From CAVOHU01 sp963817885 (GTDB lineage Bacteria; Acidobacteriota; Vicinamibacteria; Vicinamibacterales; JAKQTR01), in NCBI GenBank assembly GCA_963817885.1, contig CAWFQE010000007.1, positions 310,001-374,000 on the forward strand: a stretch of 64,000 nt of DNA. Direction: 5' to 3'. Below, one piece after another: positions 28,528 through 39,203 of this stretch (within the stretch, counting starts at the first letter, position 1; every line of letters begins with the position of its first letter). The notes beneath the pieces were generated by a model. The model saw only the letters and a program-made list of their open reading frames with translations. It did no database searches and had not been told where the DNA came from. The position numbers and the translations under genes were made by a program.

Positions 28528-28841
28528 TCTCTGGCCTCGCTCCGGACGGCCGTCGCAATCTCCGTCACCCGCAGCGCGGTGCTGTCTTCGACGATGACGA
28601 TTTCGCCCCGGGCGATGAGCGTGCCGTTGACGGTCACCTGCAGGTCTTCGCCTGCCGACTGCCGGAGCGGCAGCACCGAGTGCCTCTGAAGCGACAGGCA
28701 CTGCGCCACGGTGATCTTGCCGTTCCCCAGAACCACGCTCACCGGGCAGACGACGTCCATCAGGCCGGCAAATGCGGCCGCCGGCTCGTCGTCGGCCTTA
28801 GAGCTGGACAACGAAATCGGTGAAGAGGACGTCGAGGACAT
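28524..28841 (-). CDS. fliN: flagellar motor switch protein FliN (short form)
   Basis: 105 aa, the standard short FliN. SpoA domain: VCPVSVVLGNGKITVAQCLSL, then VTVNGTLIARGEIVIVEDSTALRVTEI. The start at 28841 overlaps the end of fliL by 44 bp. Second FliN in the cluster besides the longer FliN/Y at 18766-19557. Confidence 0.88.
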   Translation of the reverse strand: MSSTSSSPISLSSSKADDEPAAAFAGLMDVVCPVSVVLGNGKITVAQCLSLQRHSVLPLRQSAGEDLQVTVNGTLIARGEIVIVEDSTALRVTEIATAVRSEARE

Positions 28842-29307
28842 GAGTTGGCTCGAGCAGGTCCGAACTGTTCTTGGCGATCGCCGACCTGAGCGTGTTCTTG
28901 CCCTCCTGGGTCAGCAGTGGCTCCGCGGTCTGCGCCGTAAGCAGGTCGAGGATGGCAGCCCGCAGCCGGGTTCGCTTCACCTCGTTCTTGTTGATGTCTT
29001 CCGCTTCCTTCACGCTCCGGACAATCAGGCGCATGTTCACTCTGAGGAAACGGGAACTCTCCTTGTCGGCCAGGTTCACGAGGAAGGGTTCCAGAGCGAC
29101 CACTCCTCCGCCTTCGCCGTGTGAGTCGGTCTTCGCCGCGGACCTGGCCGCGCCATCGGCCGCAGGAGCCGATGCGGGCGGGCGGAGAAACCACCATGCT
29201 CCCGCCGCTCCCCCCAGAACCACGATCAGGCTCAGAGAGAGAACAATGACCAGCTTCTTCCTGCTCTTGGGAGGAACCGGCGGTTTCTGCTTCGCTTCGT
29301 CGCTCAT
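28798..29307 (-). CDS. fliL: flagellar basal-body-associated protein FliL
   Basis: 169 aa from MSDEAKQKPP. One membrane helix (LVIVLSLSLIVVLGGAAGAWW), then the periplasmic domain ALEPFLVNLADKESSRFLRVNMRLIV and the C-terminal VLDVLFTDFVVQ. FliL surrounds the stator at the basal body. It is preceded by a sigma-54 promoter; ATG 29358 further upstream is rejected for lack of similarity. Confidence 0.9.
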   Translation of the reverse strand: MSDEAKQKPPVPPKSRKKLVIVLSLSLIVVLGGAAGAWWFLRPPASAPAADGAARSAAKTDSHGEGGGVVALEPFLVNLADKESSRFLRVNMRLIVRSVKEAEDINKNEVKRTRLRAAILDLLTAQTAEPLLTQEGKNTLRSAIAKNSSDLLEPTHVLDVLFTDFVVQL

Positions 29308-29334
29308 CGGATGTCGTGACCTCGATGAGCAACG

Positions 29335-29350
29335 AGCAAGGCCAGTGCCG
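29335..29350 (-). promoter_or_regulatory. sigma-54 promoter upstream of fliL
   Basis: On the minus strand CGGCAC-N5-TTGCT with exactly 10 nt between GG and GC. It lies between fliK and fliL, 28 nt before the fliL start, and would start a second sigma-54 transcript (fliL-fliN-fliOPQR-flhBA...). Region 29308-29456 holds no gene. Confidence 0.7.
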
Positions 29351-29456
29351 TTCCGCACGGCACGAAGTCAGGCCGAGATCAGCGGGAAATCAGCGCGGTC
29401 GTCGGCCGGTCGGGCCGCTGCACCGGCCTCTGGTGACGTCACGCCGACATGCGCGG

Positions 29457-31542
29457 TCAGGCTGGAAGGGTGTCTTCCGACAGCCCTCGGAAGGCGGGGT
29501 CGAACTCCGGCAGGCCGGCTCGAACGCGCCCGCGTCCGGAACGCGGCTGCCGATCCGGTTGCGATCCGTCACGGGAGTGATTCGACCCGCCTTCGTCGGT
29601 GACCACCAGGTCGTCGAGGTGGAGGCCCTGCTGCGCGAGCGCGTTCTTCAATACGCCGGAGTGCTCTTCCAGCCAGGTCCTGACCTCCGGTGCGGCGCTG
29701 CGAAGGGTTGCCAGCACCTCACCTCGACTGACCTTGACGGTGACGAGCACCTCGCCCAGATCTTCCGGGTGGAGGCGAATCAGCGCCTCCCCGCCTCCGT
29801 CGCGCCAGGCCATCCGGACACTCCGTACGATCTGGTTCCCCAACCCGGCGGAAGGCTCAGCGTCCGAGGGAGAGGGCTGGCGCGCCTCACCGGCGGAGGT
29901 TGACGACAGTCCCGGCTGAGTCCGCTCTGTGCCTGCAGTCTGAACCGCGGCGCCAGCCGGGAGATTCACCGCCCCGGCGCGGTCAACAGCAGGAGGGAAC
30001 GCCGCGCGGTCGAAGGAGTCTCTGACCCTGCCCGACGACCCCGTTTGCTCTTTGAGGAAGTTCGCCCCACCGGCGGTCACACCAGGCTGATCGTCGGTCC
30101 ACACCCGTCGGAACTCGGGCAGATCGTGCCGGTTGTCTGCCTGGGCGCCGGCGTCCAGGAACTCAGCCACGCCCGCTTTCTGGAAGCGGCCCGGAACTGC
30201 GATCAGCGCCGACCGCTGAGCCGAGTTGTCAGAAGACTCCGGGGCACCGGACGGCCCGCCCCCCGGCGTGTCGACTGTCAACGTGTCCGCCCCGCCATTG
30301 ACTGCGACGGAAGTCTGAGCCGCGACGTGAACCGGCGGCGCTGGCGCGTTGGCCGATCCGCGAAGTGCGTTTGCCAGGAGAACGCGCGCATCAAGGCCAG
30401 CTTCGCCCACGGGTCGACCCCTCACCGCGTTCGTACCCGCGGGAAGCGAACCCTGACTCGCTTCGAAGCCCTTCGGTTCGACGGCCGGTGCGACGGCCCA
30501 CAGCCTGGCCGTCGCTCCGAAAGTGGACGCGGCGTGGACGTCGGCTGGACCCTGGTTGGTTCCGCGTGTCTCGGAGAGACTCCTGTTCGAGGCGTCCGGG
30601 ACGACAGGGTCCGTGGTGTGATTCGTAACGGCGGTTGATCCACGGACAAGGTCGTTGAGAATCGCCGAGGCCGCGACCTTGAACGACGAGTCCAGGCCAT
30701 TCGGCACTTGCACTTCGCTCCCTGCGGACGCTTCGTCACCAGTGGGCGCCATCATGGCCGCCGCAGAACCAGCTGTGTCGGTGCCGATCGCCAGTGCGTC
30801 GGAGCTGTCGACAACTGCGCCAACCGAACCCGCAGTTCCTGGCACGCCGCCCGTCGAGGCGCCCATGCGGCCGGCCAGTACCCGGACTCAACGCGGAACG
30901 TGCGGCAGCGAGGGTCGCAGAAATGCGAGCCACCACTGGCTGAAGGGCCGCGTTCTGACCATCGCCATGAGAAGCAGCGTCGCCTGTTGAGCCGGGACGC
31001 TGCTCAATTGCACCGGCGGCGCCCGCCGCGTCGGACGAGGTGTCGGCGCCGGTGGAAGCCAGGGCGTTCTGCATCAGCCTCGTCCAGTCCCACGAAGCGG
31101 CTTCCGCTGCCAAAGGACCAGAGAGGTCCTGAAGGCCGTCAGGAAGCGGCTTGATCGACCCCGTGTCGCGTGTGACCTCGCCGGTCTGGACCGCCGACGA
31201 AGGCGTCTCCAGATCGGCAGATCGTCCGCCGCCCTGTTCGCTACGGGCTTCGCGACAGGGTCCCCCGACCTGGGTTCCGCCCTCGGCCGCGTTCGACTGG
31301 CCGGCACCCTGGTCCTGTGCGTTGGCGGGGCGCATCCTCGCGCGGACAGGAGACCAGTGCTGCGGCCCGCGCGCCGAGGCGGTCCCGGCGAACGAACCGC
31401 GATTCGGTCCGCTCGCCCTGTCGACCACTTGTTCGAAGGAGGGCCCGCCCTCGGCCGGCCGCCTCCTGCCGTGCGCGGCCACAGGGGCGGCTCCGACGCT
31501 TTGTCCCACTGCGCTGGCGACGAGGTCGTTCGAAGTATTCAC
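29457..31542 (-). CDS. fliK: flagellar hook-length control protein FliK (one frameshift)
   Basis: About 694 aa after removing one base near 30885; the span of 2086 minus 1 is 695 codons. The N-terminal ~500 residues are low-complexity Ala/Gly/Pro/Thr, as in molecular-ruler regions. The C-terminal Flg_hook domain is clear: GGGEALIRLHPEDLGEVLVTVKVSRGEVLATLRSAAP, then LKNALAQQGLHLDDLVV. It measures the hook and triggers the FlhB switch. Unlike many genomes, flgD and flgE lie upstream of fliK here. Confidence 0.87.
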
Positions 31543-31551
31543 GGTCGAGTC

Positions 31552-32820
31552 CTACCGCTTGATGTTCAACGTCTCGACCAGCATCTCGTCGGATACCGTG
31601 ATGGTCTTCGCATTGGCCTGATAACCGCGTTGGGCGAGGATCATCTGGGTGAATTCCTGCGCGATGTCGACGTTGGAGGACTCGAGCGCGCTGCCGATGA
31701 GAGTGCCTCGTCCGCCGGCTCCGGCCACGCCAAGGCTGGCCGTGCCTGCCGCCGAGGTCTCGACGAAGCGGTTTGCGCCGGTCTTCGACAGCCCCTTCGG
31801 ATTGTTGAAGGTCGCAATGGTCAGCTGTCCGACTTTCGCGCTCTGTCCGCCGCCGAACGTCGCGGTCACGGTGCCGTCCGGTCCGATCGAGATCGATTCG
31901 ATGCGATCCCGCCGGCGCGCCGTCCTGGCTGATGGAGGACGTGGCGGATGCGGCGTTGTATCCCGACAGCGTGGGCAGCTTGTTGGCGTCGAGCACGCCC
32001 CAGGCGAACGGCCTGGCGGCGGCGCCGTTGCTCCACACGGGCGGGGTGATCGATACGTTGGCCGGCGCGACGGTGTCCACCGTCGCCAGTTTCCCGTCGG
32101 CCCCGAAGGTCACCGCGCCGGTGTGCAGGACGAACGGCGTGCCTGCGGTGCCGCCGGTCACATCGGCGCCAGGCGTGGTCATCTGGTAACTCCACGCGTT
32201 GTGCTCCGGTTTTCGTGTAGGCGATCGAGACCGCGTGAGTCGCACCCAGTGAGTCGTAGATCTGCGCGGTGCTGCTGAAGGTCGCTCCGACCGCCGCATT
32301 GGCGTCGAGGTTGGTGACGGTGCGGAACGTCGTAGGTCGGCGTCGGCGCGCGCAACACGCCCGGGCGGAATGGTCATGTCGGTCGGTGCGCCGGAGGTCA
32401 CGACGTTGCCGGCCGCGTCGAGCGTGGTGTAGCCCTGCACCAGGAACCCGTCCGGCGTCACGAGCTGGCCATTCGACATTGAGGCTGAAGTTGCCCGCCC
32501 GGGTGTAGCCGATCGACTCGGGCCCGCGGACGACGAAGAAGCCGCTGCCCTGGATGGCGACGTTGGTGGCTTCACGCGTGCTCTCGATCGCGCCCTGGCT
32601 GAACACGGCTGATACCGATCCGATGCCCGGTGCCGAGTCCGACCTGGGCGGGGTTGCGGCTCGCCCCCGACATCAGCTGGCTCACCATGTCCTGGAACGA
32701 CACGGAACTCGCCTTGAACCCGACCGTGTTGATGTTCGCGAGGTTGTTGCCGATGACATTGAGGTACAGCGCGTTGGCGTTGAGGCCGGTGAGCCCGACG
32801 GAGAATGAGCCGAATGCCAT
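31552..32820 (-). CDS. flgE: flagellar hook protein FlgE (frameshifts)
   Basis: MAFGSFSVGLTGLNANALYLNVIGNNLANINTVGFKAS start. Then AIQGSGFFVVRGPESIGYTRAGNFSL, a D1/D2 middle in changing frames (GQLVTPDGFLVQGYTTLDAAG), and the C-terminus DIAQEFTQMILAQRGYQANAKTITVSDEML ending NIKR. Breaks near 32605, 32480, 32350, 32210 and 31915. Expected length ~420 aa. Subunit of the hook. Confidence 0.88.
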
Positions 32821-32861
32821 GTGTGTGTTCCTCCAGAGAATACGGGGACAGCCTATTTGGC

Positions 32862-33141
32862 CACTGTCGTGACCTGAGCCTGATGCGAGCAGTCAACTGG
32901 CCGATGCGCGTCGATGCCCGTCGAGATCTGCGAGAGCTTCTCGAGCGAACTGAACTGCGCCAGCTGCGTCACCATCTGGTCGGCGTCCTGCGGCTTGGTC
33001 GGATCCTGGTGCTGCAACTGTGTGACCAGGAGGCTGCAGGAATGCGTCGCGGCCCATTCCGTCGGCCATGGAGCCGATTCCGCGCGGACAGTCTGCGCCA
33101 GTTGTCGCCGCAGCGGCGTTCGATGTCGGACTGATGGTCAT
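32862..33141 (-). CDS. flgD: hook-cap protein FlgD, minimal form (one frameshift)
   Basis: After removing one base near 33030 the reading is MTISPTSN...DAFLQ-LLVTQLQHQDPTKPQDADQM and then TQLAQFSSLEKLSQI, the FlgD N-terminal scaffold. It then stops at TAG 32862 after only 92 residues (280 minus 1 nt = 93 codons). The Tudor and Ig-like domains of full-length FlgD (about 220 aa) are absent. The lowest-identity stretch is the last ~15 residues before the stop. Confidence 0.82.
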
Positions 33142-33606
33142 GTCGTCTCTCCTTCACGCTGGTGGGTCTTGGTCACGTGCTGCAAGATCGCGAGCTCGTC
33201 GATGGCCTTCTGCTCGGCGTGGCGCTCAATCAGCTGATGTGCACGCCAGACACGTTCGCGATACCGTTCGAGCGCCTTCAGTTTCCGATGCGCGTCCATG
33301 GCCGCCTGTCTCGCATCGCATTCGGCGCTCCGGCAGATCGCCACTCGTTCGGCCTGCCGCGCCACGTCCTGCCTGATTCGCTCGATCCAAGAGCGGTGCC
33401 AGACTCGAATGCACGCCTCGGCCGGGCTGGCCTCTGCCTCGCGTGCCGCGGCGGCGGCGTCGGCCCGCGCGCGTTCCCTCGATTCGCAGCGCGCGCTCGG
33501 CATCCTGGAGCGACACGCGCGCGGACGCGTGCACCCGCTGTGCCGCCTCTTCCTGCCGGCGCCGGAGATCGAGCGCCGCTTGCGCGCGGAACCGAAAAGC
33601 GGCCAT
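33138..33606 (-). CDS. fliJ: flagellar export protein FliJ (one frameshift)
   Basis: MAAFRFRAQAALDLRRRQEEAAQR start, one frame change near 33480, then a long charged coiled coil ending VTKTHQREGETT. The 469-nt span minus 1 gives 156 codons, typical for FliJ. FliJ is the stalk of the FliI ATPase and links it to FlhA. It overlaps flgD by four bases. Confidence 0.8.
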
Positions 33607-33613
33607 GTGGGAT

Positions 33614-34939
33614 TCAGAGCGCCTTCAGCGCGCCGATGGAGTCCTCGAAACCGATCAGGCCGTCGGCCGGCTGTGTGAGGAAGGCCTCGACAGCGGCGCG
33701 TTTCGAGAGCGCCTCGTCGATGCGAGGATTGCTGCCCGCCACGTAGGCTCCGACGTTGACGAGATCTTCGCTGTCGCGCGCGGTGGCCAGCCAGTCGCGA
33801 ACGCGAGACGCCTTGAGCCGGTGCTCGACCGCGGTCACGTCCGGCATCGTCCGGCTCACGCTCTGCAGGACGTCGATCGCCGGATAGTGGTTGCGCGCCG
33901 CCAGATCGCGCGACAGGACCACGTGGCCGTCGAGGATGGCGCGCGTGGCGTCGGCGATGGGCTCGGTGAAATCGTCGCCCTCGACGAGCACGGTGTAGAT
34001 CCCGGTGATGCCGCCCCGCCGGCGCAGGTTTCCTGCGCGCTCCAGCAGGTTCGGCAGCAGGGCGAACACCGAGGGCGGGTACCCCTTGGCCGTCGGCGGT
34101 TCGCCGGCCGCGAGGCCGATTTCGCGCTGCGCCATGGCAAACCGGGTCAGCGAGTCCATCATCAGCAGCACGTGCCGGCCCTGGTCGCGGAAGTACTCGG
34201 CGACGGCCGTTGCCGCGTACGCGGCTCGCAGGCGCAGCAGCGCGGGATTGTCGGAGGTGGACACGACCACGACCGCACGCCGCAGGCCTTCCTCGCCGAG
34301 GTCGTGCTCGAGGAACGCGCGCACTTCGCGGCCCCGCTCGCCGACCAGCGCGATCACGCAGACGTCGGCCGCCGTTCCGCGGGCGATCATGCCGAGCAGC
34401 GTGCTCTTGCCGACGCCGCTGCCCCCGAACAGTCCGATGCGCTGGCCCCTTCCCGCAGGTCAGCATCGCGTCGATGGCTCGCACGCCGGTGCCGAGCGGC
34501 GCCACGATCGGGTCGCGGGCGAGCGGGTTGAGCGGCGGCGGGTGGAGGGGATAGCGTCTCGGAGGCCATCGATGCTGCCGTGGCCGTCGAGCGGCTGGCC
34601 GAGCGCGTCGATCACGCGGCCGAGCAGCGCTCGGCCGACGGGCATCGCGGCGGCGCCTCCGCGAGCGACCAGCCGATCGCCCGGCCTGATGCCGGCCGTT
34701 CCGCCGAGCGGCACGGTGAGCAGGAGGCCGTCACGGAAGCCGACCACCTCGAGCGGCAGTCCGGGCGAGCCGGCGTCCCGGCCGCCAGTTCGCAGATGTC
34801 GCCGACGCGCGCACGCGGGCCCTTCGATTCGACCAGGAGCCCGACCGTCCGGACGACGCTGGCCAGACACGGGAAGCGGATCGGCATGGCGCACCCGTTC
34901 GAGGAACCGCGACAGCGAGAACGCGGCGTCAGCGGCCAC
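33614..34939 (-). CDS. fliI: flagellum-specific ATPase FliI (frameshifts in N-terminal half)
   Basis: The intact C-terminal 258 residues contain the ATPase core (RHVLLMMDSLTRFAMAQREIGLAAGEPP, YPPSVFALLPNLLERAG). The Walker A GGSGVGKSTLLG lies at about 34395-34430 across a frame change. The N-terminal part (PLGGTAGIRPGDRLVARGG, ALLGRVIDALGQPLDG) is in other frames. Start GTG 34939, overlapping fliH. It powers export together with FliH and FliJ. Confidence 0.87.
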
Positions 34940-35620
34940 GCGCCACCGCGGGCTGAACGTCGTGTTCCTCGTCGGCCAGCAGGGTCCGGGCCAGTTCCTG
35001 AATCTGCGCGTCAACGCTGGCGTCGACGAATCCGAAGTCCGACTGGACCAGGCAGCCGCCGCGCGACACGCCGGCGTCGGGCGAGACCTGGACGTGCGCC
35101 CCTGCCCACTGCGTCGCCGTGACGGCCCACGGTGGCGGCGAAGTCATCCGGGTGCAGGCGAATCGTCGCCGACGCGCTCTCTCCGAGCCGATCGAGTGCG
35201 ACGCGCGCCATCGCGACCGTCAGGTCGCTGATCGAGGGTGACCTCACGCCGCACGATCCGCGCGCGATCGTCAGGGCGAGGAGCACCATCTGGCGCTCGG
35301 TCTGGCGAATCATCGACTGGCGCAGCTGCGCCGAGCTCGTCGAGCGTTTCGGAGAGCCGTCTCAGCATGGCCTCGGCCCTGGTGGCGCCGGCTTCGGCGC
35401 CGGCGCGTTCCCCGGCTTCGTAACCCTTGCCGAAGGCCTCGCGCTCGACGCTGGCGAGCCGCGCCTGTTCCTGCCGCGCGTCGCCCGGGGGAGGCATCGG
35501 CAGGATCTGGGCGGCCTCGTGGCCGAACTCGCGCCTCGGCGCCCGGAACGCATCGGCGTCGTCGTGCCACACGAAGGCACTGACCGCGGCCGCCGGATTC
35601 CTCGTCGCCCTAAACGACAT
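34929..35620 (-). CDS. fliH: flagellar export regulator FliH (frameshifts)
   Basis: N-terminus MSFRATRNPAAAVSAFVWHDDAD, a Gly/Ala-rich helix (AFGKGYEAGERAGAEAGATRAEAML) with the GxxxG repeats characteristic of FliH, then VALDRLGESASATIRLHPDD and the end IQELARTLLADEEHD in other frames. Breaks near 35325, 35240 and 35120. Binds FliI. Confidence 0.8.
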
Positions 35621-36616
35621 ACGCTTCTCCCGCGGCGGCACCTGTGACGAGCAGGCCTTCCTCTTCGAGCTTGCGCGCCACCGCGACGACTTCGTGCTGC
35701 GCCTTCTCGACCTCGCGAAGCCGGATGGCGCCGAGCACCTCCATGTCTTCGCGAAGCATGTCGGCCGCGCGCTTCGACGTGTTGTTGAAGAAGCGCGCTC
35801 GAATCTCCTCGCTGGTCCCCTTCAGCGCCACCGTCAGCACCTTGCGATCGACGCGCTGGATGATCTCTCGCAAGCGCCGTGTCCTCGACGTGCAGCAGGT
35901 CGTCGAACACGAACATCAGGTTGCGGATCGACACGGCCAGGTCCGGCGTCTCCCCCTCGATCGCCTCGAGCACCGGCTGGCTCACCGATCGATCGAGGCG
36001 GTTCAGCAGTTCGGCGACCGCGCGCGACGCCGCCGTAGCTCTCGTGGCTCGAGCTGCCCAGCGTCTTGAGGCGCTGATCGATGACCGACGAGATCCGGGT
36101 GATGACCTCGGGCGAGATCTCGTCGAGGCTCGCCATGCGGGTCAGCACGTCGGCGCGCAGGGCCTCGGGGAGCAGGCTCACCAGGCGGGCCGCGTTGCCG
36201 GCGTCGAGGTGGGCCAGGATCAGCGCGATCGTCTGGGGCTGCTCGGCCAGGATGAACTTCGAGAGCTGCTGGGGGTCGGCCCGGCCGAGGCTGGTGAACC
36301 CGACCGTCGCCTGGAACGTCTTGCGTCAGCTTCTCGATGACCCGGCGGGCGTTCTCGGGGCCGAGCGCCTTGTTCAGGAGCTTTCTGGGCGTACTCCACG
36401 CCGCCGCGGGCCACGTAGGCCGCGGCCAGCGCCATGTGGTGGAACTCCTCCACGCACCTGTTCGCCCGTCTCGCGGGGCACGCCGCCGAGCAGCGCGACC
36501 TCGCGCGCGATCGCCTCGACCTCGTCCTCGTGGAGGTGCTTGAGGATCGGCGCCGAGGCTTCCTCGCCGATCACCAGCGTCAGGATGGCGGCCTTTCGGG
36601 CGCCCGAGAGGGCCAT
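35610..36616 (-). CDS. fliG: flagellar motor switch protein FliG (frameshifts)
   Basis: MALSGARKAAILTLVIGEEASAPILKHLHEDEVEAIAREVALLGGVP start; then ALRADVLTRMASLDEISPEVITRISSVIDQ in the middle; and FliG_C with REIIQRVDRKVLTVALKGTSEEIRARFFNNTSKRAADMLREDME. An inserted T near 35872 and other breaks near 36460, 36380, 36325 and 36035 split it. GTG 36628 is an alternative start. It carries the torque-generating charged helix of the rotor. Confidence 0.88.
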
Positions 36617-36630
36617 CTGTACGCCCACGC

Positions 36631-38290
36631 TTAGCGCTCCCCTTCCGAGAGCCACGTGCGCAGCAGGCGCGCGACGTTCTCCGGTTCCTTCTCCGACAGC
36701 ATGGCCACGCGCTTGGTCAGCGCCTGCGCGCGCTTGCTCCCGGCGCTCTGTCCCGGATCCTCGTGCAGCTGCGCCTCGAGCTCGCCCTGGAGCTGATCGA
36801 CGGTCTTCGGAAGGGCCCTCGGCATCACCGCCGCCGACTCGGGATCGGCGCCAGCATGCGGCGCATGACCGGCCGGACCACCATGAAGAAGGCCAGGAGG
36901 CCCAGCACGAGCACCGTGCCGATGCGGCCGACCTCCGGCAGCTTCGGCTCCACGATCGCTCTTCCACACCGGCGCCGGTTCTTCCTCGACCGGTGCCGGC
37001 TCGTCGAACGGGATGGCCTCGACCGTCAGCAGGTCGCCCCGCGTCTCGTCGAGCCCGACGGCAGCCGCGACCAGGCCCTGGATCTTCTTCAGCGAGCCCG
37101 GATCGCGCGGCTTCTCGACGCGGACCGGCTTGCCGTCGCTGCCCTTGGTCGTCTGCTCGTCGTCGTCGACGATGACCGCCACGGACAGCCGGGCGACATC
37201 GCCGCGCGGAATCGATGCGTGTGGCGCACCAGCTTGTTGATTTCGTAGTTCGACGTCTCAGCCGACCGTCCCGCGAGCAGCGGGCGGGGTCGCCGGTGCG
37301 GCGGCGGGCGCCGCCGCGCCGTTGGCCGGTGCCGGCGCGGGCGGCGGCAGGTTGCTTCTCGCGCCGGCGATGCCCGCCCGAGGCCGACAGGGCCGGCGGC
37401 GCCGTCGCTCGTCAGCTGCCGGCTGCGGACCACAGTGCTCGCCGGGTCGTAGCGCTCTTCGGTTTCTTCCTGCGTCTGGTTGTTCAGCCGCACCGAGACG
37501 TTGGCGCGCACGCGATCCTGGCCGACCACCGGCTCGAGCAGCGCGACGACCCGCAAGGCCATGTCCTTCTCGAACCGCTGCTGGCGCTCGGACTGAGTCG
37601 TGTCGGCGTTCTCTTCGCCATCGGTGACCGTCCGGACCAGCGAGCGCCCGTAGCTGTCGACGAGGACGACATGGTCCGGCGCGAGGCCCTCGATGCTGGC
37701 GGCGACCAGGCTCTGGATGGCGCGGGCGGTGGACGGCGGCAGGGGCCGGTTGTTCTTCAGCTTGAGCACGACCGACGCTTTCGCCGGCTGTTCCTGGGCG
37801 CCGAACAGCGACTCCTTCGCCATCGCGATGTGGACGCGGGCGCTGGCGACTTCGCCGAAATCGAGCCGATCGTCCGTGCGACTTCGCCCTCGAGCGCGCG
37901 CCGGTAGTTGACCTTCTCGAGGAACTCGGTCGCGCCGAACGCCGTGCGGTCGAAGATCTCGAAACCGATGCGTCCGGCCGACGGCATCCCCTGCGAGGCG
38001 AAGTCCAGCCGCAGTTCGTCGACGCGCTGCTCCGGCACGCGCACGGACCGGCCGCCGTCGTCGAGCTGGTACGGGATCTTCTGGGCCTTCAGCCGGGCGA
38101 CGACGCTGGCGGCCGACTCGGCGTCGAGGTCCGAGAAGAGCAGCCGGTAGGTGACCCCGTTCAGGTAGTAGGCGGACCCGGCGACCATGGCGACCACGAT
38201 GACAAACGCCGCCACCAGCGAGACCAGCTGGGCGCGGGTCAGCGCTTTGGCGGCAGTCGTCAGTCGCTCGAAGAGCTGGATTGGGTCCAC
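36631..38290 (-). CDS. fliF: MS-ring protein FliF (frameshifts)
   Basis: GTG start VDPIQLFERLTTAAKALTRAQL; first membrane helix LVAAFVIVVAMVAGSAYYL; secretin-like ring domains (YRLLFSDLDAESAASVVARLK, PSAGRIGFEIFDRTAFGATEFLEKVNYRRALEGE); then VRANVSVRLNNQTQEETEERYDP; second membrane region near 36870-36960; C-terminal FliG-binding tail ending WLSEGER. Breaks near 37855, 37400, 37265, 37205, 36960 and 36845. ~550 aa. The first copy of the hairpin repeat seen in this direction lies directly upstream. Confidence 0.88.
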
Positions 38291-38355
38291 GATGCCTCGC
38301 CTTGTCTGCCTGGTTACGGCTGGCCGCCCGACATGCCGGCGGCCGGATGCCTGAC

Positions 38356-38454
38356 CCCGGCGCTCAGTTGAGTCGAGTACACGCCGGGAATGGAGCACGT
38401 GGGCTTCAGGCCCGCGTGCCCGGGGCTCACGAACTCAATACAAGTGAGCCCGGG
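38356..38454 (-). repeat. three-hairpin repeat element, copy 2 (inverted relative to copy 1)
   Basis: Reverse complement of the element at 10227-10328. Hairpin C arms 38356-38362/38382-38388, B arms 38395-38404/38410-38419, A arms 38419-38430/38444-38454 (one bulged G). The A end abuts the fliE stop (TAA, 38456-38458). It fills the fliE-fliF gap on the transcribed strand. Confidence 0.85.
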
Positions 38455-38455
38455 A

Positions 38456-38758
38456 TTAGACGGGCATCCGCATCACGTCCTGATAGGCCTGAACCAGCTT
38501 GTTGCGGACCTGCACGGCAAACTGGAACGTGAGATCCGCGCGCTGCAGGGCGATCATCGCGTCGTGGACTTCGCCGTCTCCGTCGATCATGCCCGTCACG
38601 GCCTTGTTCGCCTCCGCGCTCGACGACTTGACCGAATCGACCAGCTTGTCGAGCGCCTCGCCGAATCCGCTCGAGGCTTCAGCCGGGCCGGGCGCGGGTG
38701 AGGCGGGCGGGAGCGCACCTGCGAGGGCGTTGATCGCGAGACTGACGGACTGGTTCAT
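38456..38758 (-). CDS. fliE: MS-ring/rod adapter FliE
   Basis: 100 aa. Ends with the FliE signature HDAMIALQRADLTFQFAVQVRNKLVQAYQDVMRMPV. Intact. FliE joins the MS ring to the rod and is the first substrate of the export gate. Its stop codon touches the hairpin repeat. Confidence 0.93.
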   Translation of the reverse strand: MNQSVSLAINALAGALPPASPAPGPAEASSGFGEALDKLVDSVKSSSAEANKAVTGMIDGDGEVHDAMIALQRADLTFQFAVQVRNKLVQAYQDVMRMPV

Positions 38759-38772
38759 CGCATCCTCACCTG

Positions 38773-39202
38773 TTACTTGCCGAGTTCCAGCGCCTTCTGA
38801 ATCATGTCGCGCACCAGGCCGATGGCGGTCAGGTTGGCCTGGTAGGCGCGCGCCGCCCCGACCATGTCGATCATCTCTTCGGCGGGCTCGACGTTCGGCA
38901 TGGCGACGAACCCTTCCGCGTCCGCGTCCGGATGGCTCGGCTGGTAGATGCCGCTTGAAGGGCGCCTGGTCCTCGACCACGTCCGCGACGCGAACGCCGA
39001 TCGCGGAGGCACGCCCGACGGCCGCGTCGAACCGATCGACCGGGTCGGAAGCGAGCAGGACACTTCGCCGCCGATAGGGCTGGCCGTCGGCGCCTCGAGT
39101 CGACTCCGCGTTGGCCAGGTTCGAGACGGCCGTCTCGAGCCGCGCGCGTTCGACGGAGAGCGCGCTGGCGCTGGCGGACAGGCTGCTTGCGAGCGTCGGC
39201 AT
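38773..39202 (-). CDS. flgC: proximal rod protein FlgC (one inserted base)
   Basis: MPTLASSLSASASALSVERARLETAVSNLANAEST start and the C-terminus VEPAEEMIDMVGAARAYQANLTAIGLVRDMIQKALELGK. An extra C near 38955 breaks the frame between APFK and the YQPSHPDADAEGFV stretch; 430 minus 1 nt gives 143 codons. It starts directly after flgB. Confidence 0.9.
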
Positions 39203-39203
39203 G

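Noticed and set aside
27140..28558. Apparent FliP-FliQ fusion protein
   Set aside because: One inserted base at the fliP end removes its stop; correcting it gives the normal VVRSFF ending and a separate GTG start for fliQ.
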